From NCBI GenBank assembly GCA_963712165.1, contig CAVQGY010000002.1, positions 930,001 to 994,000 on the forward strand: DNA of 64,000 bases, given 5' to 3'. The stretch is from B10-G9 sp963712165 (GTDB taxonomy: Bacteria; Chloroflexota; Anaerolineae; Anaerolineales; UBA11858). The notes under the pieces were generated by a model. That model had not been told where the DNA came from. It saw only the letters and a program-made list of their open reading frames with translations, and made no database searches. Both the position numbers and the translations under genes were made by a program. Below are positions 1-8,163 of the stretch, piece by piece; the first letter of the stretch is position 1; each line of letters starts with the position of its first letter.

Positions 1-489
1 GGCGTTGCGCAGGTCGATGGGTTGATGGCAAGTATTGAAATCTCCGCAGATGATGATCTTCTCGCCCTGGCTGTGGAGCTGATCACAGATCTCCAGCAGC
101 TCCTGGTAGAATTCCAGCTTAAAATCTACCCGACTCAGGTCTCTGCCCCCATTCGGGAAATAAATATTGAAAACCCGGAAATCCTCCAAAATGGTTTGGA
201 TCACCCGGCCTTCCTGGTCGAATTTCGGGATGCCCAATCCCAGCTCCGATGCCTTGGGTCCAGATTTTGCCAGAGTTGCCACACCGCTGTAGCCGGCTTT
301 TTCGGCAGGGTTCCATACCGGGTTCCTGCGTTCCAGGGACTCCCGCTGAGATGCCGTTAGCTGTTCTGGATGGGCTCTGACTTCCTGCAAACAAAGCAGG
401 TCGGGATCATATTTCTCCCACCAATCCTCTGCACCTTTGGACAACGCGGCTCGTAAGCCATTCACATTCCAGGTAGTGATAGTGAACAT
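1..489 (-). CDS. xth: Exodeoxyribonuclease III (AP endonuclease), partial
   Basis: The reverse strand from an ATG at 489 reads without a stop to the window edge, giving the first 163 residues of an exonuclease III-family AP endonuclease (family about 255-270 aa, so roughly the last 100 are outside). Visible active-site blocks are TTWNVNGLRA near the N-terminus (Asn8), LCLQEVR (metal-binding Glu36) and GDFN (Asp150, Asn152). The enzyme cuts DNA 5' of abasic sites during base excision repair in the cytoplasm. It is divergent from the YcaQ-like glycosylase gene, so a glycosylase and an AP endonuclease are adjacent. Identity is clear from the motifs; the missing C-terminus prevents checking the catalytic His. 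Confidence 0.93.
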   Translation of the reverse strand, partial: MFTITTWNVNGLRAALSKGAEDWWEKYDPDLLCLQEVRAHPEQLTASQRESLERRNPVWNPAEKAGYSGVATLAKSGPKASELGLGIPKFDQEGRVIQTILEDFRVFNIYFPNGGRDLSRVDFKLEFYQELLEICDQLHSQGEKIIICGDFNTCHQPIDLRNA

Positions 490-612
490 TTTATGATTGT
501 ATCAGAATTAGACCTGTCGAGGTCAGCATGCTTTGGGTAAGATTTGCCCAGCGATAGTCATCTAAGGGTTGTAGTTGGAGGACCTAATTTTATTAGTTTC
601 TCTCCTCCTTGG

Positions 613-648
613 CAGCGGCGTGGGAGCCTTTTGGCTAACGCGCCGCTG
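613..648. other. Nested hairpin between divergent repair genes
   Basis: CAGCGGCG at 613-620 pairs perfectly with CGCCGCTG at 641-648. Inside the loop AGCC (625-628) and GGCT (633-636) pair around TTTT. It lies between two divergent gene starts, where an ordinary terminator is not expected, and has no clean T-tract. Function unknown; it may be a small palindromic element. Confidence 0.4.
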
Positions 649-740
649 TTCCTTGTTTTGTTAGATCTTCCCCATTGATGTGTTTTCAACACACCTGATC
701 TGATTGAAAAAACCAGGCCGAAATGATCTCCCGGACCGCA

Positions 741-749
741 TGTTACAAT
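741..749 (+). promoter_or_regulatory. Extended -10 promoter for the YcaQ-like gene
   Basis: TGT followed by TACAAT, 34 bases before the ATG at 783, with no recognisable -35 at the correct distance. The same TGn + -10 form recurs ahead of other genes in the window. Confidence 0.4.
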
Positions 750-782
750 AAAATACCTTAAAGGGCCTATTCGGGACTAACT

Positions 783-2024
783 ATGAAAAATTCTCCTGCC
801 AGCCAGATCATTAAAATCTCTCAATCAGAGGCCAGGCGGACGATGCTTTCCTGCCAGGGTCTCTATCCCCCCAGGAGCTGGAAAGGGAAAAGGGGAGTGA
901 AGGCTTTCTTCAATCGGGTGCGGTCGATCCAATTTGACCCCATCAATGTGGTTGGGCGCAATCCGGACCTGGTGCTGCAGTCCAGGGTAATTGACTATAA
1001 ACCATCCCTTTTGGATGGGTTGCTTTATCAAGATAGGTACCTGGTTGATAACTGGGATAAAATGGCCAGCCTGAGTCTGGCAGAGGATTGGCCGTTATTC
1101 TCCCGTCACCGATCCCGGATGGAGGAGATCTTCGGTGTGCCCAGCGATGTAGTGATGAGTTTAGCGCCGATTGTCCTTGGTCAAATCAAAGAAGAAGGGC
1201 CCCAATGTTCGTTGGATTTTCAATTCGAGGAAAAGACGGATTGGGCCTGGGGTCCAACCAGGGTGACCCGGGCCAGCCTGGAAGGCCTGTATAAGATGGG
1301 CCAGCTGGGCGTGCATCATCGGGTGAGCAACCGGCGGTATTTTGACTTGATCGAAAACCTGCTTCCTGGTGAACTGCTGGACGAACCGGATCCCAATCAG
1401 AACCTGGAAGCCTATCAGCGCTGGCATGTGCTGAGGAGGATCGGGGCCATGGGACTGGCGCACCCCAACGCCGGTGAGCAGTGGGGAGGTATGATCGGCG
1501 TAAAAACCCCCAAACGGAACCAGGTCATCCGAGAGCTGGTCGCTGATGGAAAACTTTTGATGATAGAGGTAGAAGGTATTGAAGGCGACCAGTTTTATAT
1601 CAGGTCTGAGGACCAGAAACTGCTCTGGAGTTCAAAAAAAGGCCCCGAGGAAAACAGAGCCGCATTCATAGCCCCTCTAGACAACTTGTTGTGGGACCGT
1701 AAAACGGTTAAGCGCCTGTTTGATTTCAGCTATATGTGGGAGGTTTATAAACCGGAGAAGCAGAGGGAGTATGGTTATTATGTCCTACCTGTCCTGTTTG
1801 GGGATCGGTTTGTGGGACGCTTCGATCCTGCTTATGATAAAAAATCCGGGTTGCTGACCATCAAGAATTGGTGGTGGGAGAGGGGAGTTAAGGTTGATCA
1901 TGAGTTCGCCAGCGCGCTAAAAGCATGTCTAGAGGAATTCTTGATCTACCTGAATGCGAGTGGATTGGATTTCCCCAAGAATTTATTACGAAAGGGAGAC
2001 CTGGATTGGCTTCTGGATATTTGA
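783..2024 (+). CDS. YcaQ-family winged-helix DNA glycosylase
   Basis: 413 aa, matching the family of winged-helix DNA-binding proteins (YcaQ/AlkX, formerly DUF1006) that unhook DNA interstrand crosslinks and bulky alkyl adducts. The N-terminal segment RSIQFDPINVVGRNPDLVL holds the family's catalytic-type motif Gln-x-Asp (QFD), the form seen in E. coli YcaQ, whereas AlkZ has Gln-x-Gln. Helix-rich winged-helix repeats follow, with a C-terminal segment rich in Trp and basic residues. Length is normal for the family. The start is the first ATG of the frame, with only a weak ribosome site. It is followed by a strong terminator and stands alone. The substrate in this organism is inferred from the family only. 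Confidence 0.85.
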   Translation: MKNSPASQIIKISQSEARRTMLSCQGLYPPRSWKGKRGVKAFFNRVRSIQFDPINVVGRNPDLVLQSRVIDYKPSLLDGLLYQDRYLVDNWDKMASLSLAEDWPLFSRHRSRMEEIFGVPSDVVMSLAPIVLGQIKEEGPQCSLDFQFEEKTDWAWGPTRVTRASLEGLYKMGQLGVHHRVSNRRYFDLIENLLPGELLDEPDPNQNLEAYQRWHVLRRIGAMGLAHPNAGEQWGGMIGVKTPKRNQVIRELVADGKLLMIEVEGIEGDQFYIRSEDQKLLWSSKKGPEENRAAFIAPLDNLLWDRKTVKRLFDFSYMWEVYKPEKQREYGYYVLPVLFGDRFVGRFDPAYDKKSGLLTIKNWWWERGVKVDHEFASALKACLEEFLIYLNASGLDFPKNLLRKGDLDWLLDI

Positions 2025-2070
2025 CCTTCTCCTTCTTCTGATAAGAAACCCAACCTATTTACCTGTCAAG

Positions 2071-2108
2071 AGACCCAATCTCTACCGTGAAATTGGGTCT
2101 TTTTGCTT
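2071..2108 (+). terminator. Rho-independent terminator of the YcaQ-like gene
   Basis: AGACCCAAT (2071-2079) pairs with ATTGGGTCT (2092-2100), followed by TTTTGCTTTT. It begins 47 bases after the stop of the upstream gene. Confidence 0.85.
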
Positions 2109-2193
2109 TTAAAATCTCAGATTGAAATGAACCTGTCATGTTCTTCCGAGAAAGACCAGTATTTATTTTGCACATATATTGCAAAATTAATAC

Positions 2194-2222
2194 TTGACAA
2201 TACCTAGATAATCTGGCATAAT
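2194..2222 (+). promoter_or_regulatory. Sigma-70-type promoter of the fasciclin lipoprotein gene
   Basis: TTGACA at 2194-2199 and CATAAT at 2217-2222 with a 17-base spacer, and TG one base before the -10. The transcript would start about 35 bases before the ATG, and AGGAG lies just before the start codon. Confidence 0.75.
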
Positions 2223-2263
2223 ATCGACAATAGCTTTACAAAACCTTTATCTAGGAGAAAATC

Positions 2264-3220
2264 ATGAAGATCAAATCCGTATTATTAGTTTCATTGGTTG
2301 CAGTCATGGTATTGGCAGCTTGTGCGCCGGCAACACCTGAGGTAGTGGAAGTAGAAGAACCAAAACCAACTGCCACTCCGGTGCCAGAACCCATGGAAGA
2401 GATGGAAGCTGAAAAACTGGACATTGTGGATACCGCGATTGCTGATGGTCGTTTTACCACCTTGGTAGCTGCAGTTGAAGCTGCTGGGCTGGTTGATGCT
2501 CTCAAAGGCGAAGGCCCGCTGACAGTTTTTGCACCCACTGACGATGCTTTTGCCGCTCTGCCAGAAGGCACAGTCGAAGCTCTCTTGGCTGACATTCCTG
2601 CCCTATCCAATATCCTGCTTTACCATGTTGTGGAAGGCAAAGTGATGGCTGCCGATGTTGTTGAGCTCAGCAATGCGTTGACACTGCAAGGCCAGTACCT
2701 TGACATTCAGGTTATGGATGGGAAAGTGATGCTTGACAATGCCCAGGTGATCATCAAGGATATTGAGACCAGCAATGGTGTCATTCACGTGATTGACGCT
2801 GTGGTTCTCCCTGAAACCCGAGATATCGTTGATATTGCAGTGGAAGATGGACGCTTCACTACGCTGGTTACCGCACTTCAGGCTGCTGGCCTGGTGGAGG
2901 CTCTGCAAGCTGAAGGTCCCCTGACCGTATTTGCTCCTACCGACGATGCTTTTGCCGCCCTGCCAGAAGGTACAGTAGAAGCTCTTTTGGCTGATATTCC
3001 TGGCTTGACCGATGTCTTGCTCTACCATGTGGTGGAAGGCAAAGTGATGGCGGCCGATGTCATTGGTCTGAGCTCAGCCACAACTTTGTTGGGCCAGGAC
3101 ATAAGCATCACCATTATGGATGGCAAAGTCTTTTTGAATGAGTCTCAGGTCATTATCACTGATCTGGAAACATCAAATGGTGTGATCCACGTAATTGATG
3201 CAGTTTTGCTGCCTCAATAA
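2264..3220 (+). CDS. Lipoprotein with two fasciclin (FAS1) domains
   Basis: 318 aa. The N-terminus is a lipoprotein signal peptide with lipobox VLAAC (Cys20), then an acidic/Pro-Thr linker to about residue 45. Two FAS1 domains of about 135 aa follow (near 48-183 and 184-318). Each has the FAS1 hallmarks: TVFAPTDDAFAALPEG, the LLYHVVEGKVMAADV block, and a VIHVIDAVLLP end. The domains are very similar to each other, indicating internal duplication. FAS1 domains mediate cell-surface adhesion, so the protein is probably anchored outside the membrane. It has its own strong promoter and terminator, so it is monocistronic and likely well expressed. Confidence 0.92.
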   Translation: MKIKSVLLVSLVAVMVLAACAPATPEVVEVEEPKPTATPVPEPMEEMEAEKLDIVDTAIADGRFTTLVAAVEAAGLVDALKGEGPLTVFAPTDDAFAALPEGTVEALLADIPALSNILLYHVVEGKVMAADVVELSNALTLQGQYLDIQVMDGKVMLDNAQVIIKDIETSNGVIHVIDAVVLPETRDIVDIAVEDGRFTTLVTALQAAGLVEALQAEGPLTVFAPTDDAFAALPEGTVEALLADIPGLTDVLLYHVVEGKVMAADVIGLSSATTLLGQDISITIMDGKVFLNESQVIITDLETSNGVIHVIDAVLLPQ

Positions 3221-3241
3221 TGTTCTCTCCTCCTTTCTAGG

Positions 3242-3274
3242 AAAAAAGCGAAGCAATTATGCTTCGCTTTTTTC
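3242..3274. terminator. Bidirectional terminator between the fasciclin and alkC-like genes
   Basis: AAAAAAGCGAAGC (3242-3254) and GCTTCGCTTTTTT (3261-3273) form a perfect stem with loop AATTAT. The A/T flanks work in both directions for these convergent genes. Confidence 0.9.
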
Positions 3275-3276
3275 TA

Positions 3277-4383
3277 TTAATCCGGAATTTTTAGGTATAG
3301 ATCAACCTTGCCGAAGAGCTGTCCGTTGATTTGGGGCTGGAATGTTTGGATTCCAGGATAATATTTCCGGGTTGTGATTGGTATAAACTTATGTTTGCGG
3401 ATGATCCTGGTCGTCTCACCAGGTTGGAGAGTCTTCTGGCTCAGCTTAAAGACTTTGGGAGCCTGGCTCCCGTTTTTTTTCATGAAGTGGACCAGATAGT
3501 CGATCATCAAGAGCTGTTCCCTTTCTGCCACTGAGCGGATCTCAAAACTGAACTCAACTTCACCGCCAAAGGTGATTTCTGTTGGAACAAGATTGATCCC
3601 TGAAATGGTGATTTCTGGATGGTTTGAAAATCCTAATAACTCCAATGCGCCTGGGTGGCCGGATTTTAACAGGGAGCGGAGGGCGTGTTTGATGAGCCTT
3701 TCCATATCCATATTATCTGTGTCACGCCATCCTTGAAGGAGATCGACGATCAGATCGGGGTGATCCTTGGATATGTCGTTTAGATTGTTGGCAACACTGC
3801 GGCGGATCTCTTCCCGGGGGTCGTTCTTGAGTTTCTCCAGTATCGGGAGGATCGGGGAAGGATCTTCTACAAGGTCTTGCAGCCGCATACCCCAGGGGAG
3901 ACGCGGACGGCAGCCTTCACTGGCCAATCGCCGGACACCGGGATGGGAGTGTTCAGTCCAGAGCAGCATCTGATTTAAGGTCATGTCGGGGTAGCGAGCA
4001 ATGAATGGGCGAATAGCAAATTCAGCAGACATGTATTGAGTGAAGAACTCCAGGGCAGGAATGGATGTGCCCCAATCCTCCAGCCCGAAGAGTTCCACAA
4101 AATCTGGAAAGACCATCTTTTCAAAGCCCTGACCTTCCAGAAGGGGCAGGGCGGCTTTGAGAATATCTAAAGCTGCGAGGTATTTCTTGGGAAGATATTT
4201 CCCCAGACAGATCGCGATTTGCCGGATGCGCTGTTTAAGTGCTAAATCCTCCCAGTTATTCTCAAAAACATCTCTGATGAAACTATCGGCAGGAAAATCC
4301 GGATGCACCTCAACCACTGCTGAGGCCAATTCTCCAACGCTTTCCCTGCTGAACATATCCTTTAAGGCAAAATTCTCATCCAT
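3277..4383 (-). CDS. AlkC-like DNA alkylation repair glycosylase
   Basis: 368 aa. Residues 1 to about 260 are helical HEAT-like repeats of the AlkC/AlkD glycosylase superfamily, with the recognisable segment HSHPGVRRLASEGCRPRLPW. Residues about 265-368 look like an immunoglobulin-like beta domain, as in AlkC proteins, where that domain is needed for excision of 3-methylcytosine and 3-methyladenine. AlkD proteins lack it and are about 230 aa, so AlkC is the better match. The start codon lies within the end of the upstream gene (8-base overlap), so the two are translationally coupled. It probably removes alkylated bases from DNA. Substrate range is inferred from the family. Confidence 0.8.
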   Translation of the reverse strand: MDENFALKDMFSRESVGELASAVVEVHPDFPADSFIRDVFENNWEDLALKQRIRQIAICLGKYLPKKYLAALDILKAALPLLEGQGFEKMVFPDFVELFGLEDWGTSIPALEFFTQYMSAEFAIRPFIARYPDMTLNQMLLWTEHSHPGVRRLASEGCRPRLPWGMRLQDLVEDPSPILPILEKLKNDPREEIRRSVANNLNDISKDHPDLIVDLLQGWRDTDNMDMERLIKHALRSLLKSGHPGALELLGFSNHPEITISGINLVPTEITFGGEVEFSFEIRSVAEREQLLMIDYLVHFMKKNGSQAPKVFKLSQKTLQPGETTRIIRKHKFIPITTRKYYPGIQTFQPQINGQLFGKVDLYLKIPD

Positions 4384-5347
4384 TGCTCAGGCCTTTTAGG
4401 ATGTCTTCCAGGTGTCCAGCGCCTTCGTTTTCCGCTTCTTTGGCTGCCTGGAGATGGCTGATAGCTTTTTTGCTCTTGGGAGTGATCCCAAGGGGCTCGT
4501 CGCGATTATTCTCGAAAAATGGATAGAGTTCAGAGAGGTCTTTCAGTTGTTTTGCGACCTCCGTGTAGGATTGGATGGCGCCATCAAAGGCTTTGTCAGC
4601 CATTCCCGGGACGCGTGATTTAGCTTCATGGAGAAAAGCCACGGCATTTCGGCGGCATTCTTCCCAGACGGACGAGTTATAAGCATGGCCCATTAACATG
4701 GCCTTGCCGGAGCTGACTGCTTCGATCCAGGCTCGATAAGCTTCCTGGCCTGCCAGATAATCTGGGAGCACCCATTCGGATGAGCCTTGATTAAACGCGA
4801 TAGCAAATGCCAGAGCTTCCTTGATCGCTATAGGATCCCGGGAGGGTTGGGAAGGTTTAACGGAGTAAATCTCCAGCAGACCAATACCGGTCTTTCCCAG
4901 TTTTCTCCAGGGTTTGGGGCTGGGGCCGATATCAGCCCCTGGTCCGTTGTAGAAATAACCCGCATCGTCATAACCATCGATGATATACCATTCTGGAATT
5001 GCTAATTCCCATCCAATCACGGGGGAATTCTGATCCAGGGCGGCTTTTGTCAATTCCCAGGCTTTGATCTGTTCCTCTTTAAATCCCGGTTTGCGTTTAT
5101 CTGCAAATATGCCCTCGATCCTGTAGCCAATATTCTCGCCGAGAGTGTAAAATCGGGAAGTATTCCAGGCGGTGGGCCCACTTGGACAGGAACCATCCCG
5201 GGACATATTGATTATGAAAGCATGGCCGGTGGCGCCGAATAGCCAGCTGATTTCCGGGGCAATTTTCAAGAATTTTAAAGCTCCGTGAATACAGCCAACC
5301 AGAGAAGTCCAGGCTGGAGTCCAGACAAGATCGGGGAGTTTATTCAT
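4376..5347 (-). CDS. Papain-like/BtrH-N-type fold protein of unknown role
   Basis: 323 aa, no signal peptide. The N-terminus holds LVGCIHGALKFL, then FGATGHAFII, and later DGYDDAGYFYNGPGA. These resemble the Cys and His positions of the C39-like / BtrH N-terminal fold, used by some acyltransferases and peptidases. About residues 190-320 are helical with no family I recognise. A strong GAGGAGG ribosome site precedes the ATG, and the stop overlaps the alkC-like start by 8 bases, giving a two-gene operon. No link between this fold and alkylation repair is known to me. The fold assignment is tentative and the reaction is unknown. Confidence 0.55.
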   Translation of the reverse strand: MNKLPDLVWTPAWTSLVGCIHGALKFLKIAPEISWLFGATGHAFIINMSRDGSCPSGPTAWNTSRFYTLGENIGYRIEGIFADKRKPGFKEEQIKAWELTKAALDQNSPVIGWELAIPEWYIIDGYDDAGYFYNGPGADIGPSPKPWRKLGKTGIGLLEIYSVKPSQPSRDPIAIKEALAFAIAFNQGSSEWVLPDYLAGQEAYRAWIEAVSSGKAMLMGHAYNSSVWEECRRNAVAFLHEAKSRVPGMADKAFDGAIQSYTEVAKQLKDLSELYPFFENNRDEPLGITPKSKKAISHLQAAKEAENEGAGHLEDILKGLSNG

Positions 5348-5474
5348 GCAACCTCCTCAGGAGAATTGAAGTGAAAGCTGTGGATGGAATACTTTAACCA
5401 TACTAGAAATTCCATCCTCGTCAATGGTCCAGCCATCAGATCATACTCTGGAGGATACAGAGGAGTGAGGGGTT

Positions 5475-5483
5475 TGTTATACT
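5475..5483 (+). promoter_or_regulatory. Extended -10 promoter for the HD-domain gene
   Basis: TGT + TATACT, 25 bases before the ATG at 5509, with AAGGAA as ribosome site. No -35 is evident. Confidence 0.5.
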
Positions 5484-5508
5484 GATAGGGAGTAGAAAAA
5501 GGAATAAT

Positions 5509-6066
5509 ATGATCACCAAAGAGAGAGCACTGGAAATCCTACATGAGAATATCATAAATGCCAATCTGCGTAAGCACCATTATGGGGTCGCTGCCGCCAT
5601 GAAAAGGCTGGCGGAGGAGTTGAATGGGGATCCCGAGGTCTGGGAGATAGTAGGCTTGCTTCACGATGCTGATTACGAAAAGACCAAAGATCAGATGGAG
5701 CGGCATACGCTTCTGCTGGCGGAAATGCTGGAAGATGAGGATTTAGATGAAGAGGTTATCCGGTCAATCCAATCCCATGCTACTGAGTATACGGGGATCG
5801 ATCCTTCCAGCCTGATGGATTATGCCTTGGTCAGCTGTGATGACCTGACTGGCCTGATCGTGGCTGTGGCCCTGGTCCATCCTGAAAAGATAGCTGCTGT
5901 AACGGTTGAATCCGTTCTCAAGAAGTTCAATACGAAAGCTTTTGCTGCCAGCGTCAACCGGGAAAAGATCCTCAAATGTGAGAGCAGCTTGAATATCCCG
6001 CTTGATAGGTTTGTAGAATTAGTATTGGAAGCCATGCAGGAAGAGGCAGAACTGCTGGGTTTGTAA
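5509..6066 (+). CDS. HD/HDIG-domain phosphohydrolase-like protein
   Basis: 185 aa. The HD fold is shown by an early His (RKHHYGVAAAMKRLAEEL), the metal-binding pair in GLLHDADYEK, a later His in MERHTLLLAEML, and IRSIQSHATEYTG. The Asp in LVSCDDLTGL completes the set of HD metal ligands. Small HDIG proteins hydrolyse phosphate esters of nucleotides or related metabolites in the cytoplasm; nothing nearby points to the substrate. The start is supported by an extended -10 box and a purine-rich ribosome site. It stands alone and is divergent from the papain-like gene. Confidence 0.85.
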   Translation: MITKERALEILHENIINANLRKHHYGVAAAMKRLAEELNGDPEVWEIVGLLHDADYEKTKDQMERHTLLLAEMLEDEDLDEEVIRSIQSHATEYTGIDPSSLMDYALVSCDDLTGLIVAVALVHPEKIAAVTVESVLKKFNTKAFAASVNREKILKCESSLNIPLDRFVELVLEAMQEEAELLGL

Positions 6067-6318
6067 GAGGGTTTGGTACTGATGGACCAGGCAGCCCCTG
6101 GTGATGGTCTATACAATCTTTTCAAGCCCCGATCAGGGCGAATAATTTCAGCAGCAGGACAAGGCATAAACAATGCGGGGAACAAGGGCTGTAAGAGGGT
6201 GGAGGTGCCAGCCCCAGTGCATCTATGCCTTCTCTATTCCAGATTTGTTAAATACCAATACCCTGGTGGGAGGCAGGGCTGTATTTGGAACCGCCTGAGA
6301 GAAGGAAGGGGGATGGAG

Positions 6319-6534
6319 CTAACGCGTAAACGTTTCCTGGAACCACATGCGAATCGAGAAGATCACATTACGCACCATCTGGTTGATAGCCCGGTTCAAC
6401 TGGCCGAGTTTAACAACCAGTTGATTGGCTGACTGTTCTGGTTTCCGGACATCGATCCCAGTCAGGGCAAAAAAGGTGATGATAATGAATATTAGCAATA
6501 TGAGCAGCAGGGCTGCTTTGGCAGGATTACCCAT
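6319..6534 (-). CDS. Small single-pass membrane protein, unknown
   Basis: 71 aa from the ATG at 6534: a short N-terminus, a strongly hydrophobic helix (ALLLILLIFIIITFFALTG), then a basic amphipathic tail of about 40 residues. The frame extends 12 codons upstream to a GTG at 6570, but that segment contains a TATAAT-like box on the same strand and its ribosome site would touch the GTG, so the shorter start is preferred. No family recognised. It is retained because the membrane-helix-plus-tail pattern is coherent and the opposite-strand frame is not. Confidence 0.5.
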   Translation of the reverse strand: MGNPAKAALLLILLIFIIITFFALTGIDVRKPEQSANQLVVKLGQLNRAINQMVRNVIFSIRMWFQETFTR

Positions 6535-6728
6535 AGTTTTATTCCAGTTATTTTCGTTATTATAAAACACTCCTGTACTATTTTGGTTGTGAATATTGAA
6601 AGGTGATCTGGTAACCAGGGCTAGTAATAGCTATGGATCAGATACCAGGGCAAGGTTTGCCTGTAATCCGGAAGGGAGGTTTAGTGAAGTTCTCCCGGCC
6701 AGATCTCGGATTTTCCCCTTAAAAGCTC

Positions 6729-6756
6729 TTGACAGATAGGTGTTTTAATGTAAAAT
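6729..6756 (+). promoter_or_regulatory. Sigma-70-type promoter of the membrane protein/regulator pair
   Basis: TTGACA at 6729-6734 and TAAAAT at 6751-6756 with a 16-base spacer, about 75 bases before the ATG at 6832. Confidence 0.65.
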
Positions 6757-6831
6757 ATAACAAATAACTTTGCGGCGCAAATAAAACTATAGTGCAAATA
6801 TGTGTTCTGTGAAGAACGAAAGGAGTCAAAA

Positions 6832-7431
6832 ATGACTGAAAATATCGACCTCAAAGAAATAAGACGGCAGGTATACCTGTTCTATTCCGAAGATGGATTG
6901 GCCGACCTGGGGGTTGGCCTAATGATCTTTGGATTTGGTGCCTTGCTGATGGCTGATGCCCCTTACCTGGTAGGTTTACTGGGAGTGGTGGCATACATAG
7001 TCTGGTACCTGGGAAAACAGACCCTTGTTATCCCCCGGGTAGGTTCCATCCAGCCCGGCCCTGATATTAAAAGAAGGCTTTTTGGTTTTACCCTAAACCT
7101 CTTTTTATTCGGGGCAGGGGCATTGGCTTTCTACCTGGTTGGTGGAGGTGAGAATTTTGCCGCTTCCATCAGTCCCTTGATGATCTTTGGATTTGTGGTG
7201 GGACTGGGTATAAGCTCGCTGGGCCTGGCATTAAAAGCCAGCCGCTTCTATTTTTATGGACTGCTGGTTTTTGCTGCAACGGTTGCAGGTGAGTTGTTGA
7301 GCCCATCCATCACTGCAGTGGATCCTTTCCTGGTATCAGTGATCAGTGCGGGAGGGATCATTACACTTTCAGGTTTGATCATCATGGGCAGGTTCCTGTC
7401 CAAGTACCCGCTTGTAAAACAGGAGGGCTAA
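6832..7431 (+). CDS. Multi-pass membrane protein paired with a winged-helix regulator
   Basis: 199 aa with about five or six hydrophobic segments (for example GLMIFGFGALLMADAPYLV, LNLFLFGAGALAFYLV, PLMIFGFVVGLGISSLGLAL). A longer frame begins at 6802, but AAAGGAG sits just before the ATG at 6832, so that start is chosen. It ends one base before the start of the next gene, a small winged-helix regulator, so the two form an operon. Such membrane-protein/regulator pairs recur in bacteria. No function assigned. Confidence 0.75.
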   Translation: MTENIDLKEIRRQVYLFYSEDGLADLGVGLMIFGFGALLMADAPYLVGLLGVVAYIVWYLGKQTLVIPRVGSIQPGPDIKRRLFGFTLNLFLFGAGALAFYLVGGGENFAASISPLMIFGFVVGLGISSLGLALKASRFYFYGLLVFAATVAGELLSPSITAVDPFLVSVISAGGIITLSGLIIMGRFLSKYPLVKQEG

Positions 7432-7432
7432 G

Positions 7433-7744
7433 ATGACTGAACAGGGTAATCCCCAGCCCAACCTCGATCTTGAGATCGACCGCCTGGTCCATGAACCGGC
7501 CCGCCTGAAGATCCTGGCCTATCTCTCCCTCCTGGATAGTGCCGACTTCACCTTCCTGGTCAGCCGCCTGGGCTTGACCATGGGCAATCTATCCGCCCAT
7601 ATCAGCAAGCTCCAGGAAGCCGGCTACATTGAAGTGGATAAAGGCTACAAGGGCAACCGCCCTCAAACCCTGATTTCCCTCTCCGAAAAAGGAAGTCAAG
7701 CCTTTCAGACCTATCGGAATCAGATGCTGAGTTTTCTGGGCTGA
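7433..7744 (+). CDS. Winged-helix DNA-binding regulator (MarR/ArsR-like)
   Basis: 103 aa, a single winged-helix domain. The sequence LVHEPARLKILAYLSLLDSADF is typical of the stand-alone winged-helix family often labelled 'winged helix DNA-binding domain'. The recognition helix region is MGNLSAHISKLQEAGYIEV, and the wing follows with GNRPQTLISLSEKG. It probably binds as a dimer and regulates its own operon with the membrane protein one base upstream. No ligand pocket or metal site is visible. Confidence 0.85.
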   Translation: MTEQGNPQPNLDLEIDRLVHEPARLKILAYLSLLDSADFTFLVSRLGLTMGNLSAHISKLQEAGYIEVDKGYKGNRPQTLISLSEKGSQAFQTYRNQMLSFLG

Positions 7745-7749
7745 TAAAA

Positions 7750-7798
7750 GACCTCCGAGGTCCCTCCGACCTCGGAGGTCACTTCAACCTCGGAGGTC
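7750..7798. repeat. Three copies of a GACCTCGGAGGTC-type element
   Basis: GACCTCCGAGGTC (7750-7762), its reverse complement GACCTCGGAGGTC (7768-7780), and AACCTCGGAGGTC (7786-7798). The first two can form a 13-bp stem with a 5-base loop. It directly follows the winged-helix gene, but no T-tract follows, so it is not a typical terminator. The rest of the 7745-8163 gap holds only a promoter near its end. Confidence 0.6.
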
Positions 7799-8103
7799 CC
7801 CCCGGCCAGGTTGGATTTCTCGGTGGAGGACTTGGGGAATTTGGTCATCGGGAAGATTGGCGCCTGCTACTGTACCGGCTCGCGAGGTATTAGTCATCTA
7901 AAGAAATACCTTCCCCTAAAATTATCTTCTGAGAAATTACCCTGCCTGCCTGGCAGCTGGATTCCTTTATAAATGTTGTTTCCAAATGATTGATTTCATT
8001 CAGGATAAACTGATCTGTTTTGAGCCGATACCCTGATGAGCTTGGTTCTCTACCCCCGGGCTTAATCCACTAGTCAAATCTATATCAATTATGACTTCGG
8101 GTT

Positions 8104-8112
8104 TGATATAAT
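8104..8112 (+). promoter_or_regulatory. Extended -10 promoter of the MalT/BTAD regulator
   Basis: TGA + TATAAT. Transcription would begin near 8119, about 45 bases before the ATG at 8164. No clear -35. Confidence 0.5.
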
Positions 8113-8163
8113 GGTTGAACCCTATTGATTAGGACCTTTCCCCAGAAAATATCTCACTACCTT

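Noticed and set aside
6073..6432. Plus-strand 119-codon frame
   Set aside because: No ribosome site, no domain, biased composition, and it overlaps the more credible minus-strand membrane-protein frame.
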